Source: Lachnospira eligens
GTDB taxonomy: Bacteria > Bacillota > Clostridia > Lachnospirales > Lachnospiraceae
NCBI RefSeq assembly: GCF_009680455.1
Contig: NZ_WKRD01000004.1
Span: 241,877 to 305,876 of the forward strand
Direction of reading: 5' to 3'
Length of the DNA stretch: 64,000 nt
The first letter of the stretch is position 1; each line of letters starts with the position of its first letter. The translations under genes and the position numbers were made by a program. Under the pieces are notes generated by a model, which was given only the letters and a program-made list of their open reading frames with translations, was not told the origin of the DNA and did no database searches. Below, in pieces: positions 1 through 8,577 of the stretch.

Positions 1-1
1 A

Positions 2-943
2 GTTATGCAGGTAGGTTCTATGACTGCATTTATAACATATTCGATGCTCATAGTTATGTCATTCCTTATGCTTACAATGATGTCTGTAATGCTTCCAAGA
101 GCGATGGTTGCAGCTGACCGTATAGATGAAGTTATTAATACACATTCTTCAATAGAAGACTCTGAGAATCCTGAGACAATTGAGTCTGCAAAGGGTGTAG
201 TTGAGTTTAATCATGTAAATTTCATGTATCCGGGTGCTAAAGCGAACGCACTTGAGGATATTACATTTAAAGCAGAGCCGGGTAAGACTACAGCAATTAT
301 AGGAAGTACGGGCTGTGGAAAGTCAACGCTCGTTAATCTTATTCCAAGATTGTATGATGTTACAGGAGGAAGCATTACTATTGATGGTCATGATATAAGA
401 AATATCTCTATGCATGACTTAAGAAGTGAGCTTGGTTACGTGCCTCAGAAGGGAATGCTTTTCTCTGGTACTATTGCAAGTAATTTAAGATTCGGTAATC
501 CTGATGCAAGCGATGAAGATGTCGTTAAGGCAGCACAGATTGCACAGGCAACTGAGTTCATTGATAATAAGGCTGAGAAGTATGACAGTCCTATAGCACA
601 GGGCGGTACTAATGTTTCAGGCGGTCAGAAGCAGAGACTTTCTATTGCCAGAGCAATAGCAAAGCACCCAAGAGTGTTTATATTTGATGACAGTTTTTCA
701 GCACTTGATTTAAAAACTGACGCAATTCTTCGTAAGGAGCTTGCTGCAAATGTGTCTGATGCCACTGTTATTATTGTAGCTCAGCGAATCAGCACAATCC
801 TTCATGCAGATCAGATTCTTGTTATGGATGATGGTAAGATTGTTGGCAAGGGAACGCATGAAGAACTTATGAAGACATGTGAGACATATCAGCAGATTGC
901 AAGTTCACAGCTTTCTGCTAAAGAGCTTGGAAAGGAGGCCTAG
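2..943 (+). CDS. ABC exporter half-subunit, degenerate-site partner (5' end outside window)
   Basis: C-terminal part of a membrane-spanning ABC exporter subunit; the frame is open from the window edge. The first ~40 residues finish the transmembrane domain and the rest is a nucleotide-binding domain with Walker A GSTGCGKST and signature VSGGQKQR. The Walker B end reads FIFDDSFSALD, with Asp where the catalytic Glu should be, and the switch loop reads VAQRIST, with Gln for His. These are the known hallmarks of the degenerate half of heterodimeric exporters such as TM287/288 or BmrCD. The next gene, 5 bp downstream, is the canonical partner. Substrate (drug, lipid or peptide) cannot be read from sequence. 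Confidence 0.93.
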   Translation, partial: VMQVGSMTAFITYSMLIVMSFLMLTMMSVMLPRAMVAADRIDEVINTHSSIEDSENPETIESAKGVVEFNHVNFMYPGAKANALEDITFKAEPGKTTAIIGSTGCGKSTLVNLIPRLYDVTGGSITIDGHDIRNISMHDLRSELGYVPQKGMLFSGTIASNLRFGNPDASDEDVVKAAQIAQATEFIDNKAEKYDSPIAQGGTNVSGGQKQRLSIARAIAKHPRVFIFDDSFSALDLKTDAILRKELAANVSDATVIIVAQRISTILHADQILVMDDGKIVGKGTHEELMKTCETYQQIASSQLSAKELGKEA

Positions 944-948
944 TCAGT

Positions 949-2799
949 ATGGAAGATAATAAAAATATCAAAATGCCACCGAAAAGAAGAATGGGACCTC
1001 CGGGAAGAGGAATGGCACCTGTTGAGAAAGCCAAGGATTTCAAAGGATCAATAGGAAAGCTTATAAGATATATTGGAAGCTATAAGATTGCGATAATATT
1101 TGTTGCAGTTATGGCTGTATGCTCAACAGTATTTTCTGTTGTAGGTCCGAAGGTTCTTGGTAAGGCAACTACAGCTCTGTCAGAAGGTCTTGTAAAGAAA
1201 ATCGGTGGAACTGGTGGAATTGACTTTGGAAAGATTGGAACAATTCTTATATTCGTGCTTTGTCTGTATGCCGCAAGTGCAGTATTTAACTTTGTACAGG
1301 GCTGGATAATGACAGGCATTACACAGAAGGTCTGCTACAGATTAAGAAAAGAAATCAGCGAGAAGATTAACCGTATGCCTATGAAGTATTTCGAGAGCAG
1401 GACATATGGTGAGGTGTTATCAAGAATTACTAACGATGTTGATACACTTGGAATGGGACTCAACCAGAGTATTACAACAATCATTACATCTTTAACTACT
1501 ATGATTGGTGTTCTTGTTATGATGTTAAGCATTTCACCGCTTATGACACTTATTGCGGTTATAATACTTCCAATATCAGTGGGACTTGTTTCTTTCGTTG
1601 TTAAGAAGTCACAGGGATATTTCAAAACACAGCAGGAGTATCTTGGACATATTAACGGACAGATTGAGGAAACTTATGGCGGACATATGATTGTTAAGTC
1701 ATTTAATAAAGAAAAGGATATGGTTGATTCATTTAACAAGACTAATGATGTCCTTTATGGTTCAGCATGGAAGTCACAGTTCCTTTCAGGAATGATGCAG
1801 CCAATCATGATGTTTGTAGGTAACTTAGGTTACGCATGTGTTGCATTAACCGGCGGTCTTCTTGCTATTAAAAATGTTATAACAATCGGTGATATTCAGG
1901 CATTTATCCAGTATGTGAAGAATTTCACACAGCCAATCCAGCAGATTGCTCAGGTTATCAATCAGGTACAGTCTATGGCAGCAGCTTCTGAGAGAGTATT
2001 TGAATTTCTTGATGAAGAAGAGGAAGACCAGACTGTTAAGAATCCTGTTTCTACAGAAGGAATTAAGGGCGAGGTTGATTTCGAGCATGTAAGATTCGGA
2101 TACAATGAGAACCAGACTATCATCAAGAATTTCAGTGTAAATGTTAAGCCTGGACAGAAGGTTGCTATCGTTGGACCGACAGGTGCAGGTAAGACCACTA
2201 TTGTTAAACTGCTTATGAGATTCTATGATGTTAATGATGGAGCTATTCTTGTTGATGGACATAATGTTAAGGATTTCAACAGAAGAGAATTAAGAGACGC
2301 ATTTGGAATGGTTCTTCAGGATACATGGCTCTATAAGGGTACAATTATGGAGAATATCAGATACGGAAAGCTTGATGCAACTGATGAGGAAGTTATTGCA
2401 GCAGCCAAGGCAGCTAATGCACATCACTTTATTGAGACACTTCCGGGTGGTTATGACTGTGAGCTTAACGAGGACGCAAGCAATGTTTCACAGGGACAGA
2501 AGCAGCTTCTTACAATTGCAAGAGCAATCCTTGCAGATAATCCAATCCTTATTCTTGATGAAGCAACATCTTCTGTTGATACAAGAACAGAGGAGAGAAT
2601 CCAGAAGGCTATGGATAATCTGATGAAGGGCAGAACAAGCTTTGTTATTGCACACAGACTTTCAACCATCAAAGATGCTGATGTGATACTTGTTATGAAG
2701 GATGGTGATATCGTTGAGCAGGGAACTCATGATGAGCTTCTTGCAAGAAACGGTTTCTATGCTGACCTTTATAATTCGCAGTTTGAGCAGGCTTCTTAG
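949..2799 (+). CDS. ABC exporter half-subunit, catalytic partner
   Basis: 616-residue fused permease/ATPase. A basic, proline-rich N-terminal tail precedes a six-helix exporter domain (about residues 35-340) and an ATPase domain (375-610). Walker A is GPTGAGKTT, Walker B ends LILDEATSSVD with the catalytic Glu, and the switch loop AHRLSTI keeps its His. The signature is VSQGQ instead of LSGGQ, as expected for the subunit that completes the partner's degenerate ATP site. It is translated from an ATG 5 bp after the preceding gene, with AAAGGAGG overlapping that gene's end, so the two form one operon and one heterodimer. A terminator follows directly. Confidence 0.95.
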   Translation: MEDNKNIKMPPKRRMGPPGRGMAPVEKAKDFKGSIGKLIRYIGSYKIAIIFVAVMAVCSTVFSVVGPKVLGKATTALSEGLVKKIGGTGGIDFGKIGTILIFVLCLYAASAVFNFVQGWIMTGITQKVCYRLRKEISEKINRMPMKYFESRTYGEVLSRITNDVDTLGMGLNQSITTIITSLTTMIGVLVMMLSISPLMTLIAVIILPISVGLVSFVVKKSQGYFKTQQEYLGHINGQIEETYGGHMIVKSFNKEKDMVDSFNKTNDVLYGSAWKSQFLSGMMQPIMMFVGNLGYACVALTGGLLAIKNVITIGDIQAFIQYVKNFTQPIQQIAQVINQVQSMAAASERVFEFLDEEEEDQTVKNPVSTEGIKGEVDFEHVRFGYNENQTIIKNFSVNVKPGQKVAIVGPTGAGKTTIVKLLMRFYDVNDGAILVDGHNVKDFNRRELRDAFGMVLQDTWLYKGTIMENIRYGKLDATDEEVIAAAKAANAHHFIETLPGGYDCELNEDASNVSQGQKQLLTIARAILADNPILILDEATSSVDTRTEERIQKAMDNLMKGRTSFVIAHRLSTIKDADVILVMKDGDIVEQGTHDELLARNGFYADLYNSQFEQAS

Positions 2800-2823
2800 A
2801 TTGATAATATATATGTTAAGAGA

Positions 2824-2854
2824 AACGGCAGGAAGAAATTTCTGTCGTTTTTTT
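2824..2854 (+). terminator. Rho-independent terminator of the ABC operon
   Basis: An 8-bp stem (AACGGCAG pairing with CTGTCGTT, one G-U pair) and a short loop are followed by a run of T. It lies 25 bp after the exporter stop codon and separates that operon from the response regulator gene. Confidence 0.85.
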
Positions 2855-2906
2855 AAACATTTTGATATAATAAAATTATTAATTAGTTAAGTGAAGAGGA
2901 TAATGC

Positions 2907-3617
2907 ATGAATATATTAATATGTGATGATGATAAGCTTTATATTGATATGATAAGAAAATATGTGGATGAATTCTTTGCTGATCATAAGATAACGGATT
3001 ATAAGGTTTATGAATATAACAGTGGAGATGAAGCAGCTAAGAATAATGAAAAGATTGACATTGCATTTCTTGATGTTGAGATGGACGGAATTAATGGAAT
3101 TGAAGCTGGCAAATGTTTAAGAAATAATAACAAGAATATTGTGTTATTCATAATAACTTCGTATATGGGCTATCTTGATGATGCAATGGACGAGGGAGTT
3201 TTCAGGTATATTAATAAAACATTGGAAAGACCTGTGATTATGCGAGGTTTACATAAGGCATTATTATTATGCAGCAAGAGTCAGAGCAAGAAAATCAATA
3301 TTGAATATAAGGGTGATAATGTAATTATTGAACAGGATTCGATTATATGCATAGAGTCACTTGTTAGAAAAAGATATATCAAAACAGATACGAAGTCGTA
3401 CATAAGTCTCAAAAGTCTTTCTTATTGGCAGAGTGTTCTTGATGAGGATAAATTTTTTCTTGTCAATAAATCCTTCATTGTTAATATAGACAGAGTTGAG
3501 CGATTTACTGATAAGTATATTGAACTTAAGGGCATCGAAGAACCAATAGATTTATCAAGAGAAAAAAGAACTGCATTCAAGCAGAAAATGCTTCTGTATC
3601 TGGCAGGGCAGGAGTAG
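2907..3617 (+). CDS. LytTR-family response regulator (AgrA-like)
   Basis: 236-residue regulator. The N-terminal receiver (1-~125) has the acidic pocket DDD near residue 8 and a phosphoacceptor Asp in AFLDVEMDGING near residue 55. The C-terminal LytTR domain (~135-236) contains IICIESLVRKRYIKT and the typical FFLVNKSFIVNIDRVERF core. This is the AgrA architecture. The kinase gene follows directly, and AgrB and AgrD-like genes lie convergently just beyond, so this is very likely the transcription factor of an agr circuit. Its probable target is the direct-repeat site upstream of the agrD-like gene at 5731-5760. The RBS GAAGAGGA precedes the ATG. Confidence 0.9.
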   Translation: MNILICDDDKLYIDMIRKYVDEFFADHKITDYKVYEYNSGDEAAKNNEKIDIAFLDVEMDGINGIEAGKCLRNNNKNIVLFIITSYMGYLDDAMDEGVFRYINKTLERPVIMRGLHKALLLCSKSQSKKINIEYKGDNVIIEQDSIICIESLVRKRYIKTDTKSYISLKSLSYWQSVLDEDKFFLVNKSFIVNIDRVERFTDKYIELKGIEEPIDLSREKRTAFKQKMLLYLAGQE

Positions 3618-3623
3618 GTGGAT

Positions 3624-4913
3624 ATGGAAATTATAATGAGTTACATTTTTTCACATCTTGTAGAAGCAATAGTATTGTGGATGAGTATGTCACAGATGTA
3701 TGAACATAGATATAAACAGTGGGTGACGGGCATTGCTATCATGATAGGACATGCTGTAATGTTTGGCGTGTTTCTGACGGGAAATATATATTTTATTACG
3801 GCAATTAACAATTCAACGTATATTTTGTTAATAGCATTATTGTTTAATATAAGCAAAAGATCAGCAGTGTTTTGGGGTATTATATTAAATGCAATGAATG
3901 CATTATCGGAATTAATAATGTTTTTTACAGCTAGATATATTGTTGGTATTGAGAATGCAGGTAAAAAGGATACGGTAGATATAATTTTTATGTTTTGCCT
4001 ATGTAATATTAGCTATTTTTTAATAACGCAGACGTTAGTGTTTATAAAGAAGAGGAGCATTGTATTCGATAAAGGTGATATGTCAAAAATTCTTTTAATG
4101 GGTTCATTGACAACATCATTAATTGTTTTTATGACATATTATATTATTGGAACAACCTGGGATTTGCATCAAAAAGAGACGATATGGATGATGATAAGTT
4201 CGATTGGATTGGTATGTTCAGATATATTAATTTTGTGGTCTAACATAAAAATTGATGAACGTAATGCTGAAAATGAACGTATCAAGATTCAGCTTGAACA
4301 GGAAAAGGCAGACGCAAGATATTATAAGCTTGAAAATGAGAAGAACGAAAGTCTTGAAATATTAAGACATGATATGAATAATCATCTTAATACAATGCTT
4401 GATATGGAAACTAATAGTGATTTGAAGGATTATATAACTTCAATTATGGAACAATATAATATTAAGAAGAGAACAACATTTTCTAATAATAATGTACTAA
4501 ACGGTTTAATAAGCGAATATAATAGCAAATGTTATATAGAAAATATAGAATTTGTTGTGGATATACGGCCAGGAACAATAGATGATATAGCTGCCACAGA
4601 TATAGTGGCATTGTTTGGCAATATATTATCGAATGCATATGAAGCTGCGAAGCAATGTGAGGAAATTAATGAAAAATATATCGAACTGGTTGTTAAGAGA
4701 AAGCAAGAGACAACACTTATCAAATGTGTAAATTCATGTGCTGTTCCACCTAAAATAATAGGAGGAAATTTCATTTCAATTAAGAAGGATTCTGACAGAA
4801 AACATGGATATGGAATGAAGAGCATAGATAAGATTGTCGATAAATATCATGGAAGCCACATTGAACAGTTTGATGAAAATGAATTTACAATATCAATAAT
4901 GCTTATGATATAG
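3624..4913 (+). CDS. GHKL sensor histidine kinase (AgrC-like)
   Basis: Membrane sensor kinase of about 429 residues. Six or seven hydrophobic segments fill residues 1-~205, then a coiled coil, the H-box LRHDMNNH with the phospho-His typical of AgrC/HPK10 kinases, the N-box NILSNAYEAA and the G-box KHGYGMKSI. A GTG at 3618 directly abuts the preceding stop; ATG 3624 is preferred because GGCAGGAG lies 9 bp upstream. It should sense the cyclic peptide made from the convergent agrBD-like genes and phosphorylate the LytTR regulator. It ends in a bidirectional terminator shared with agrB. Confidence 0.9.
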   Translation: MEIIMSYIFSHLVEAIVLWMSMSQMYEHRYKQWVTGIAIMIGHAVMFGVFLTGNIYFITAINNSTYILLIALLFNISKRSAVFWGIILNAMNALSELIMFFTARYIVGIENAGKKDTVDIIFMFCLCNISYFLITQTLVFIKKRSIVFDKGDMSKILLMGSLTTSLIVFMTYYIIGTTWDLHQKETIWMMISSIGLVCSDILILWSNIKIDERNAENERIKIQLEQEKADARYYKLENEKNESLEILRHDMNNHLNTMLDMETNSDLKDYITSIMEQYNIKKRTTFSNNNVLNGLISEYNSKCYIENIEFVVDIRPGTIDDIAATDIVALFGNILSNAYEAAKQCEEINEKYIELVVKRKQETTLIKCVNSCAVPPKIIGGNFISIKKDSDRKHGYGMKSIDKIVDKYHGSHIEQFDENEFTISIMLMI

Positions 4914-4915
4914 AA

Positions 4916-4961
4916 AACAGGAAGCTGTATGAATTAATAGTACAGCTTCCTGTTTTTTTCT
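4916..4961. terminator. bidirectional terminator between agrC-like and agrB-like genes
   Basis: A perfect 14-bp stem (AACAGGAAGCTGTA with its complement) and an 11-base loop are followed by seven T on + and preceded by A on the other side. The agrB stop codon lies inside the loop, so the two convergent genes share one hairpin. Confidence 0.92.
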
Positions 4962-5512
4962 GTCATACATGCAATATGTGAAATAAAGCAGAAAATAATT
5001 ACAATTGATATGCAGCTTGCTGTCCTATACAGGTGTGAGGCAGTTGCTGTGATAATAATAATGTTAAAAACAGCCAGTATACCGATAAGGCATCGGTGAT
5101 AATATTTTTTCTCTGAGTCTGATACTGAGTGATTAACAGATATTACAGGACCTTTAATAATTAATTCCGCGTCAGCAATTATAAGCGCAATAAACATATA
5201 TAATGATGGCTTAATGAAGGAGGAAAGCCATGCAATTGCAATAAGTATTATGACAGAAAAAATCAGGCATGCCGTAGAAGACTGACAATGATAACCACCA
5301 CAATATTTTCTTATGAGCAAAAACGAAAATACTTCAATTAGTCCAATCGTTATATTATGAGTGGCTATACAATACGCTGTGAAAATAATTGTCGGATTAA
5401 TAATCAATAATAAATATTGTATTGCGTATATGTATAAATCAATGTCATCATTCTCAAGTATACCTGATTTTATAAGCCATAAAGCTATGTGGCGAGAAAG
5501 TTTCTCTACCAT
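4934..5512 (-). CDS. agrB: AgrB-like peptide-processing membrane protease
   Basis: 192 residues, mostly membrane helices. AgrB enzymes cut the C-terminal tail from AgrD and cyclise it. The catalytic signature is present: RKYCGGYHCQSSTAC, with His75 and Cys82 spaced by seven as in Staphylococcus aureus His77/Cys84. Its start overlaps the agrD-like stop in a TAATG arrangement, so the two are translationally coupled. Gene order is D then B, convergent to the regulator/kinase pair, unlike the BDCA order of staphylococci. No separate promoter is visible. Confidence 0.93.
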   Translation of the reverse strand: MVEKLSRHIALWLIKSGILENDDIDLYIYAIQYLLLIINPTIIFTAYCIATHNITIGLIEVFSFLLIRKYCGGYHCQSSTACLIFSVIILIAIAWLSSFIKPSLYMFIALIIADAELIIKGPVISVNHSVSDSEKKYYHRCLIGILAVFNIIIITATASHLYRTASCISIVIIFCFISHIACMTEKNRKLYY

Positions 5513-5661
5513 TATCTTGTCTTCTTAAACTTCTTTAATGATGTTGGTTCAACAGGCTGATTTAAAAAGTAGCTTGATGAAGCATTAGCACCAGAAGTTA
5601 AAGTGCGGTTAAGCATGGCAGAAACGCCTTTGCTTAATGCAGACTTAATTGTTTTCTTCAT
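5512..5661 (-). CDS. agrD: AgrD-like cyclic lactone autoinducer pre-peptide
   Basis: Short gene read by hand: 49 residues beginning MKKTIKSALSKGVSAMLNR and ending KKFKKTR, behind the strong RBS AAGGAGG. The N-terminus is a basic amphipathic leader, the core reads ASSSYFLNQ, and the tail PVEPTSLKKF resembles the charged VEVPKEL-type tail of AgrD. There is no cysteine. A five-membered ring SSYFL closed through serine would place the AgrB cut between Leu and Asn, matching Cys-plus-four geometry with Ser in place of Cys. Its stop overlaps the agrB start. Identity as AgrD rests on context and tail; ring position is inference. Confidence 0.85.
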   Translation of the reverse strand: MKKTIKSALSKGVSAMLNRTLTSGANASSSYFLNQPVEPTSLKKFKKTR

Positions 5662-5692
5662 AACATTTTCCTCCTTCATTAAGATATTATTA

Positions 5693-5760
5693 ATTATATT
5701 TGATATAAAATATTTTTAAATGGCTTATGTCTCAACTGTACTTTTGAATGTCTTAAATGT
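5693..5760 (-). promoter_or_regulatory. agrD promoter with AgrA-type direct repeats
   Basis: Read on the minus strand, ACATTTAAG (5760-5752) and ACAGTTGAG (5739-5731) are 9-bp direct repeats separated by exactly 12 bp. The S. aureus AgrA sites are ACAGTTAAG-type repeats with 12-bp spacing. Downstream lies a TATAAT -10 box (5698-5693) with no good -35 box 17 bp away (ATTTAA), as expected of an activator-dependent promoter. The agrD start is 32 bp further. The site is seen directly; binding is inferred. Confidence 0.75.
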
Positions 5761-5970
5761 ATTTTTGCGATATTATGCAACATTTTTATTATCTGTCACA
5801 AATATTATTCTATACACTAAGAAATTTATTCCGATATGATAAAATCAAGATGTTATCATTAATTGCACATAAACATTTGCACTAATCTAATTCGCAACAA
5901 ACGCTATATATGTGCGGAATGTGCGTATACTAAAATTTAATAGTAATCATACTAATGTACAGGGGTTGCT

Positions 5971-6666
5971 ATGGAGTATACAGATCGTTACAAAGCATTT
6001 TGCAAAAGAATGAGCATATATAGAAAATTAATGGACTACGATCAGGCGAAAATGGCTGTGCGGGTTGGCATGACTACACCAGAGTATTCTAACAGGGAAG
6101 CGGGAAGGAGCATGGTGTCAGGCATTGACCTCAGAAAATTTTCTGATTCAGGGGCGGATATTGACAAGATGTTAGTTGATGTCGATGAAAAGCCATGCAG
6201 GTATGTGATTTCTTCAGAAATAGAGACATTTGGTGAAGAATCAAAGAAGGAATATGTAAGAGGCGTTGTGAGTGAGCATATTCTTTATATGTGTGAGAAG
6301 AAGATAGCTGATTTTTCAGATGATACTGTAAAGTATATCAGACTGCTTAAATCTATTGACAAGGATTCAACTAAGGATTCTATGTTAAAATGTATTAGAG
6401 ATGTCAATGGTATAACTGACCAACAGGTTATATCAGATAATCTGGGAATATCAAGATTTAAATACAGCAAAATTGAGAATAATAAGGAACTTCCGGATGC
6501 AATGGTTCTTATAAGACTTTACGATTTGTATGGTTATGTCCCATCTATGTATTTAAATCTGTATGATGTCAGAGGCCGGCTTCTTGATTATATATTTGAC
6601 AGCATGTCTCAGAAAGATCAGGAAATAATAATGAATTTTATCAATAATTTGAAAGAGTTCGTGTGA
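5971..6666 (+). CDS. tandem helix-turn-helix (XRE-like) regulator
   Basis: 231 residues. An N-terminal helix-turn-helix-like stretch (about 8-55, YRKLMDYDQAKMAVRVGMTT) and a second one near 140-185 (DQQVISDNLGISRFKYSKIE) suggest two XRE-type DNA-binding units. The protein is divergent from the agrD promoter, sharing a 309-bp intergenic region, and is followed 7 bp later by another XRE regulator. No cofactor-binding or protease domain is seen. It may regulate itself or the agr locus, but that is only inferred from position. Confidence 0.6.
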   Translation: MEYTDRYKAFCKRMSIYRKLMDYDQAKMAVRVGMTTPEYSNREAGRSMVSGIDLRKFSDSGADIDKMLVDVDEKPCRYVISSEIETFGEESKKEYVRGVVSEHILYMCEKKIADFSDDTVKYIRLLKSIDKDSTKDSMLKCIRDVNGITDQQVISDNLGISRFKYSKIENNKELPDAMVLIRLYDLYGYVPSMYLNLYDVRGRLLDYIFDSMSQKDQEIIMNFINNLKEFV

Positions 6667-6673
6667 GGAAGTT

Positions 6674-7006
6674 ATGAAAGAACGAATTATAAATATTGGA
6701 CCCAGACTTAAGCAGAGAAGAAAGGAAATGCGTATAAAACAGACGGAAATGGCTAAAGAGCTGGGTGTGTCGCAGACATATCTTTCTAATATTGAAGGTG
6801 GAAGAACCAATTGCAGCATAACTTTGTTTGTAGATATATGTAATTATCTTAATGTAACGCCAGATTATCTGATGTTAGGAAATATGCGTGGAAATAGAGC
6901 AAGTATAGATATAATTGATGAATTGAAGATGTGCAGTTCGGAAGAAATTGCCACAGTAAAGAAAATAGTTGATGCATTTGTTCTGAAAAAGACGGAGCCA
7001 TACTGA
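6674..7006 (+). CDS. XRE-family transcriptional regulator
   Basis: 110 residues with a canonical XRE domain at 10-65: LKQRRKEMRIKQTEMAKELG, then VSQTYLSNIEGGR and YLNVTPDYLML. The C-terminal 40 residues are a short helical tail. It starts 7 bp after the tandem-HTH gene with GAGGAAG just upstream, so both are likely cotranscribed. The stop codon sits in the loop of a strong terminator. The target is unknown. Confidence 0.88.
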   Translation: MKERIINIGPRLKQRRKEMRIKQTEMAKELGVSQTYLSNIEGGRTNCSITLFVDICNYLNVTPDYLMLGNMRGNRASIDIIDELKMCSSEEIATVKKIVDAFVLKKTEPY

Positions 7007-7028
7007 TAAGGTATGGCTCTATTTTTTT
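6995..7028 (+). terminator. terminator after the XRE pair
   Basis: A perfect 9-bp stem GAGCCATAC/GTATGGCTC with a 7-base loop is followed by TATTTTTTTT. The XRE stop codon is in the loop. Confidence 0.9.
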
Positions 7029-7040
7029 TGATTAAAATGC

Positions 7041-7082
7041 TTGACATACCGAACATATGTTTCTATAATAAACATATGTTCG
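7041..7082 (+). promoter_or_regulatory. consensus promoter overlapped by two LexA/DinR-like boxes
   Basis: TTGACA (7041-7046), a 17-bp spacer and TATAAT (7064-7069) form a near-perfect housekeeping promoter. Two copies of the Gram-positive LexA consensus CGAAC-N4-GTTCG flank the -10 box: CGAACATATGTTTC (7050-7063) and TAAACATATGTTCG (7069-7082), each imperfect in its inner arm. LexA bound here would block RNA polymerase, which predicts DNA-damage induction of the radical-SAM gene downstream. Confidence 0.75.
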
Positions 7083-7105
7083 AATTACATTCAGATCTTA
7101 CAACT

Positions 7106-8521
7106 ATGGAGAAATTAGAAATTCTGGCAGATGCTGCCAAGTATGATGTTGCATGTACATCAAGTGGAGTAGACAGGAAGGGAAAGAAAGGCTTCCTTGG
7201 GAACAGCGTGGCATGCGGTGTATGTCATAGCTTTGGTGCTGATGGCAGGTGCATTTCGCTTCTAAAGGTTTTAATGACTAATCATTGTGTGTATGATTGC
7301 AAATACTGCATGAACCGATGCTCTAATGATGTGCCGCGGGCTACATTTACACCTGATGAATTATGCAGGCTTGTTATAGAGTTTTATAAGCGTAATTATA
7401 TTGAAGGATTATTCTTAAGCTCTGGGGTTTTGAAGAATCCGTCATATACTATGGAAAGAATATGTGAAACACTGATGCTTTTACGGACTAAGTATAGATT
7501 TAATGGTTATATACATGTTAAGGCTATACCGGGAGCACCAGATGAGCTGCTTTCAAGGGCTGGGTATCTTGCAGACAGGGTAAGTATTAATCTGGAACTG
7601 CCTACAGCACAGAGTCTTTCTAAGCTTGCTCCTAATAAGAGTTTTAAGACTATTCTTGAGCCTATGGAAAAGATTACAGGTACAATTGCGGCTAACAGAC
7701 TGGCATTGGGAAAAGATGCACGAATGGAAAGAAGCAGCATTAACAGATATTTGACAGGAAGCATATTCAACCAGAACGGGACGGATAACGGTCAAGCAGC
7801 ATTATCAGGAACACAGAGAACAGCGTTGGAATCAGGAGATAAGTTATCGCTTCCAGCGGTTTCTAAAGATATGTGTGTAAAGCGTCCATTTGCGCCTGCA
7901 GGGCAGAGTACACAGATGATAATAGGTGCGACACCGGAAACTGATCTTACGCTTATCAGAACGACGCAGCATTTATATAAGAATTATGATCTTAAAAGAG
8001 TATTTTATTCTGCTTATATACCACTTAATGAGGATTCTGCATTGCCACAGCTGGATGCAGATGTTCCACTATTAAGAGAACACAGGTTATATCAGGCAGA
8101 CTGGCTTCTTAGGTTCTATGGATTTCAGGCAGATGAATTATTGTCAGAGAGCAGACCTAATTTTAATGAACAGCTTGATCCAAAGTGTGACTGGGCAATA
8201 AGACATCTTGGACAGTTTCCTGTCGAAGTACAGAATGCATCATATGATATGCTTTTAAGAATTCCTGGAATTGGTCCTAAGTCTGCCAGACGAATAGTGG
8301 AGACAAGAAGATATGCGAAGCTTGATTTTGATATATTAAAGAAGATTGGTGTAGTACTTAAGCGAGCACATTATTTTATAACATGTAATGGAAGAATGAT
8401 GTATAGAATACCAATAGAGGAGTCATATATAACGGAATGTCTGACTGATGATAATCACAAGGAGAACTGGGAGATTACGCATCAGAATGAAAAGTATCAG
8501 CAGCTTTCACTTTTTGAATAA
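7106..8521 (+). CDS. radical SAM protein of the UDG-linked DNA modification/repair family
   Basis: About 472 residues. The radical SAM cluster motif is in NHCVYDCKYCMNRC, followed by family-typical stretches APAGQSTQMIIGATPETD and RVFYSAYIP and a C-terminal helix-hairpin-helix RIPGIGPKSARRIVETRR that suggests DNA binding. It matches the family known as putative DNA modification/repair radical SAM protein, usually next to a DUF4130 protein as here. An upstream ATG at 7013 is in frame but precedes the promoter; ATG 7076 lies at the expected transcript start. ATG 7106 is preferred because MEKLEILADAAKYD is the usual family start. The biochemical reaction is not known. Confidence 0.88.
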   Translation: MEKLEILADAAKYDVACTSSGVDRKGKKGFLGNSVACGVCHSFGADGRCISLLKVLMTNHCVYDCKYCMNRCSNDVPRATFTPDELCRLVIEFYKRNYIEGLFLSSGVLKNPSYTMERICETLMLLRTKYRFNGYIHVKAIPGAPDELLSRAGYLADRVSINLELPTAQSLSKLAPNKSFKTILEPMEKITGTIAANRLALGKDARMERSSINRYLTGSIFNQNGTDNGQAALSGTQRTALESGDKLSLPAVSKDMCVKRPFAPAGQSTQMIIGATPETDLTLIRTTQHLYKNYDLKRVFYSAYIPLNEDSALPQLDADVPLLREHRLYQADWLLRFYGFQADELLSESRPNFNEQLDPKCDWAIRHLGQFPVEVQNASYDMLLRIPGIGPKSARRIVETRRYAKLDFDILKKIGVVLKRAHYFITCNGRMMYRIPIEESYITECLTDDNHKENWEITHQNEKYQQLSLFE

Positions 8522-8577
8522 AAAGTGTTGGTATATATGATGGATGTAATGAAGAGTTTTTATATGGAGGTCTGTTT

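Noticed and set aside
1080..2672. Antisense ORFs opposite the ABC exporter
   Set aside because: Shadow frames of a well-conserved gene, with no start signals or recognisable domains.
7013..7105. In-frame upstream ATG giving a 502-residue radical SAM protein
   Set aside because: The extension runs through a terminator and the -35/-10 promoter with LexA boxes, so it cannot be in the mRNA; 7106 is used.
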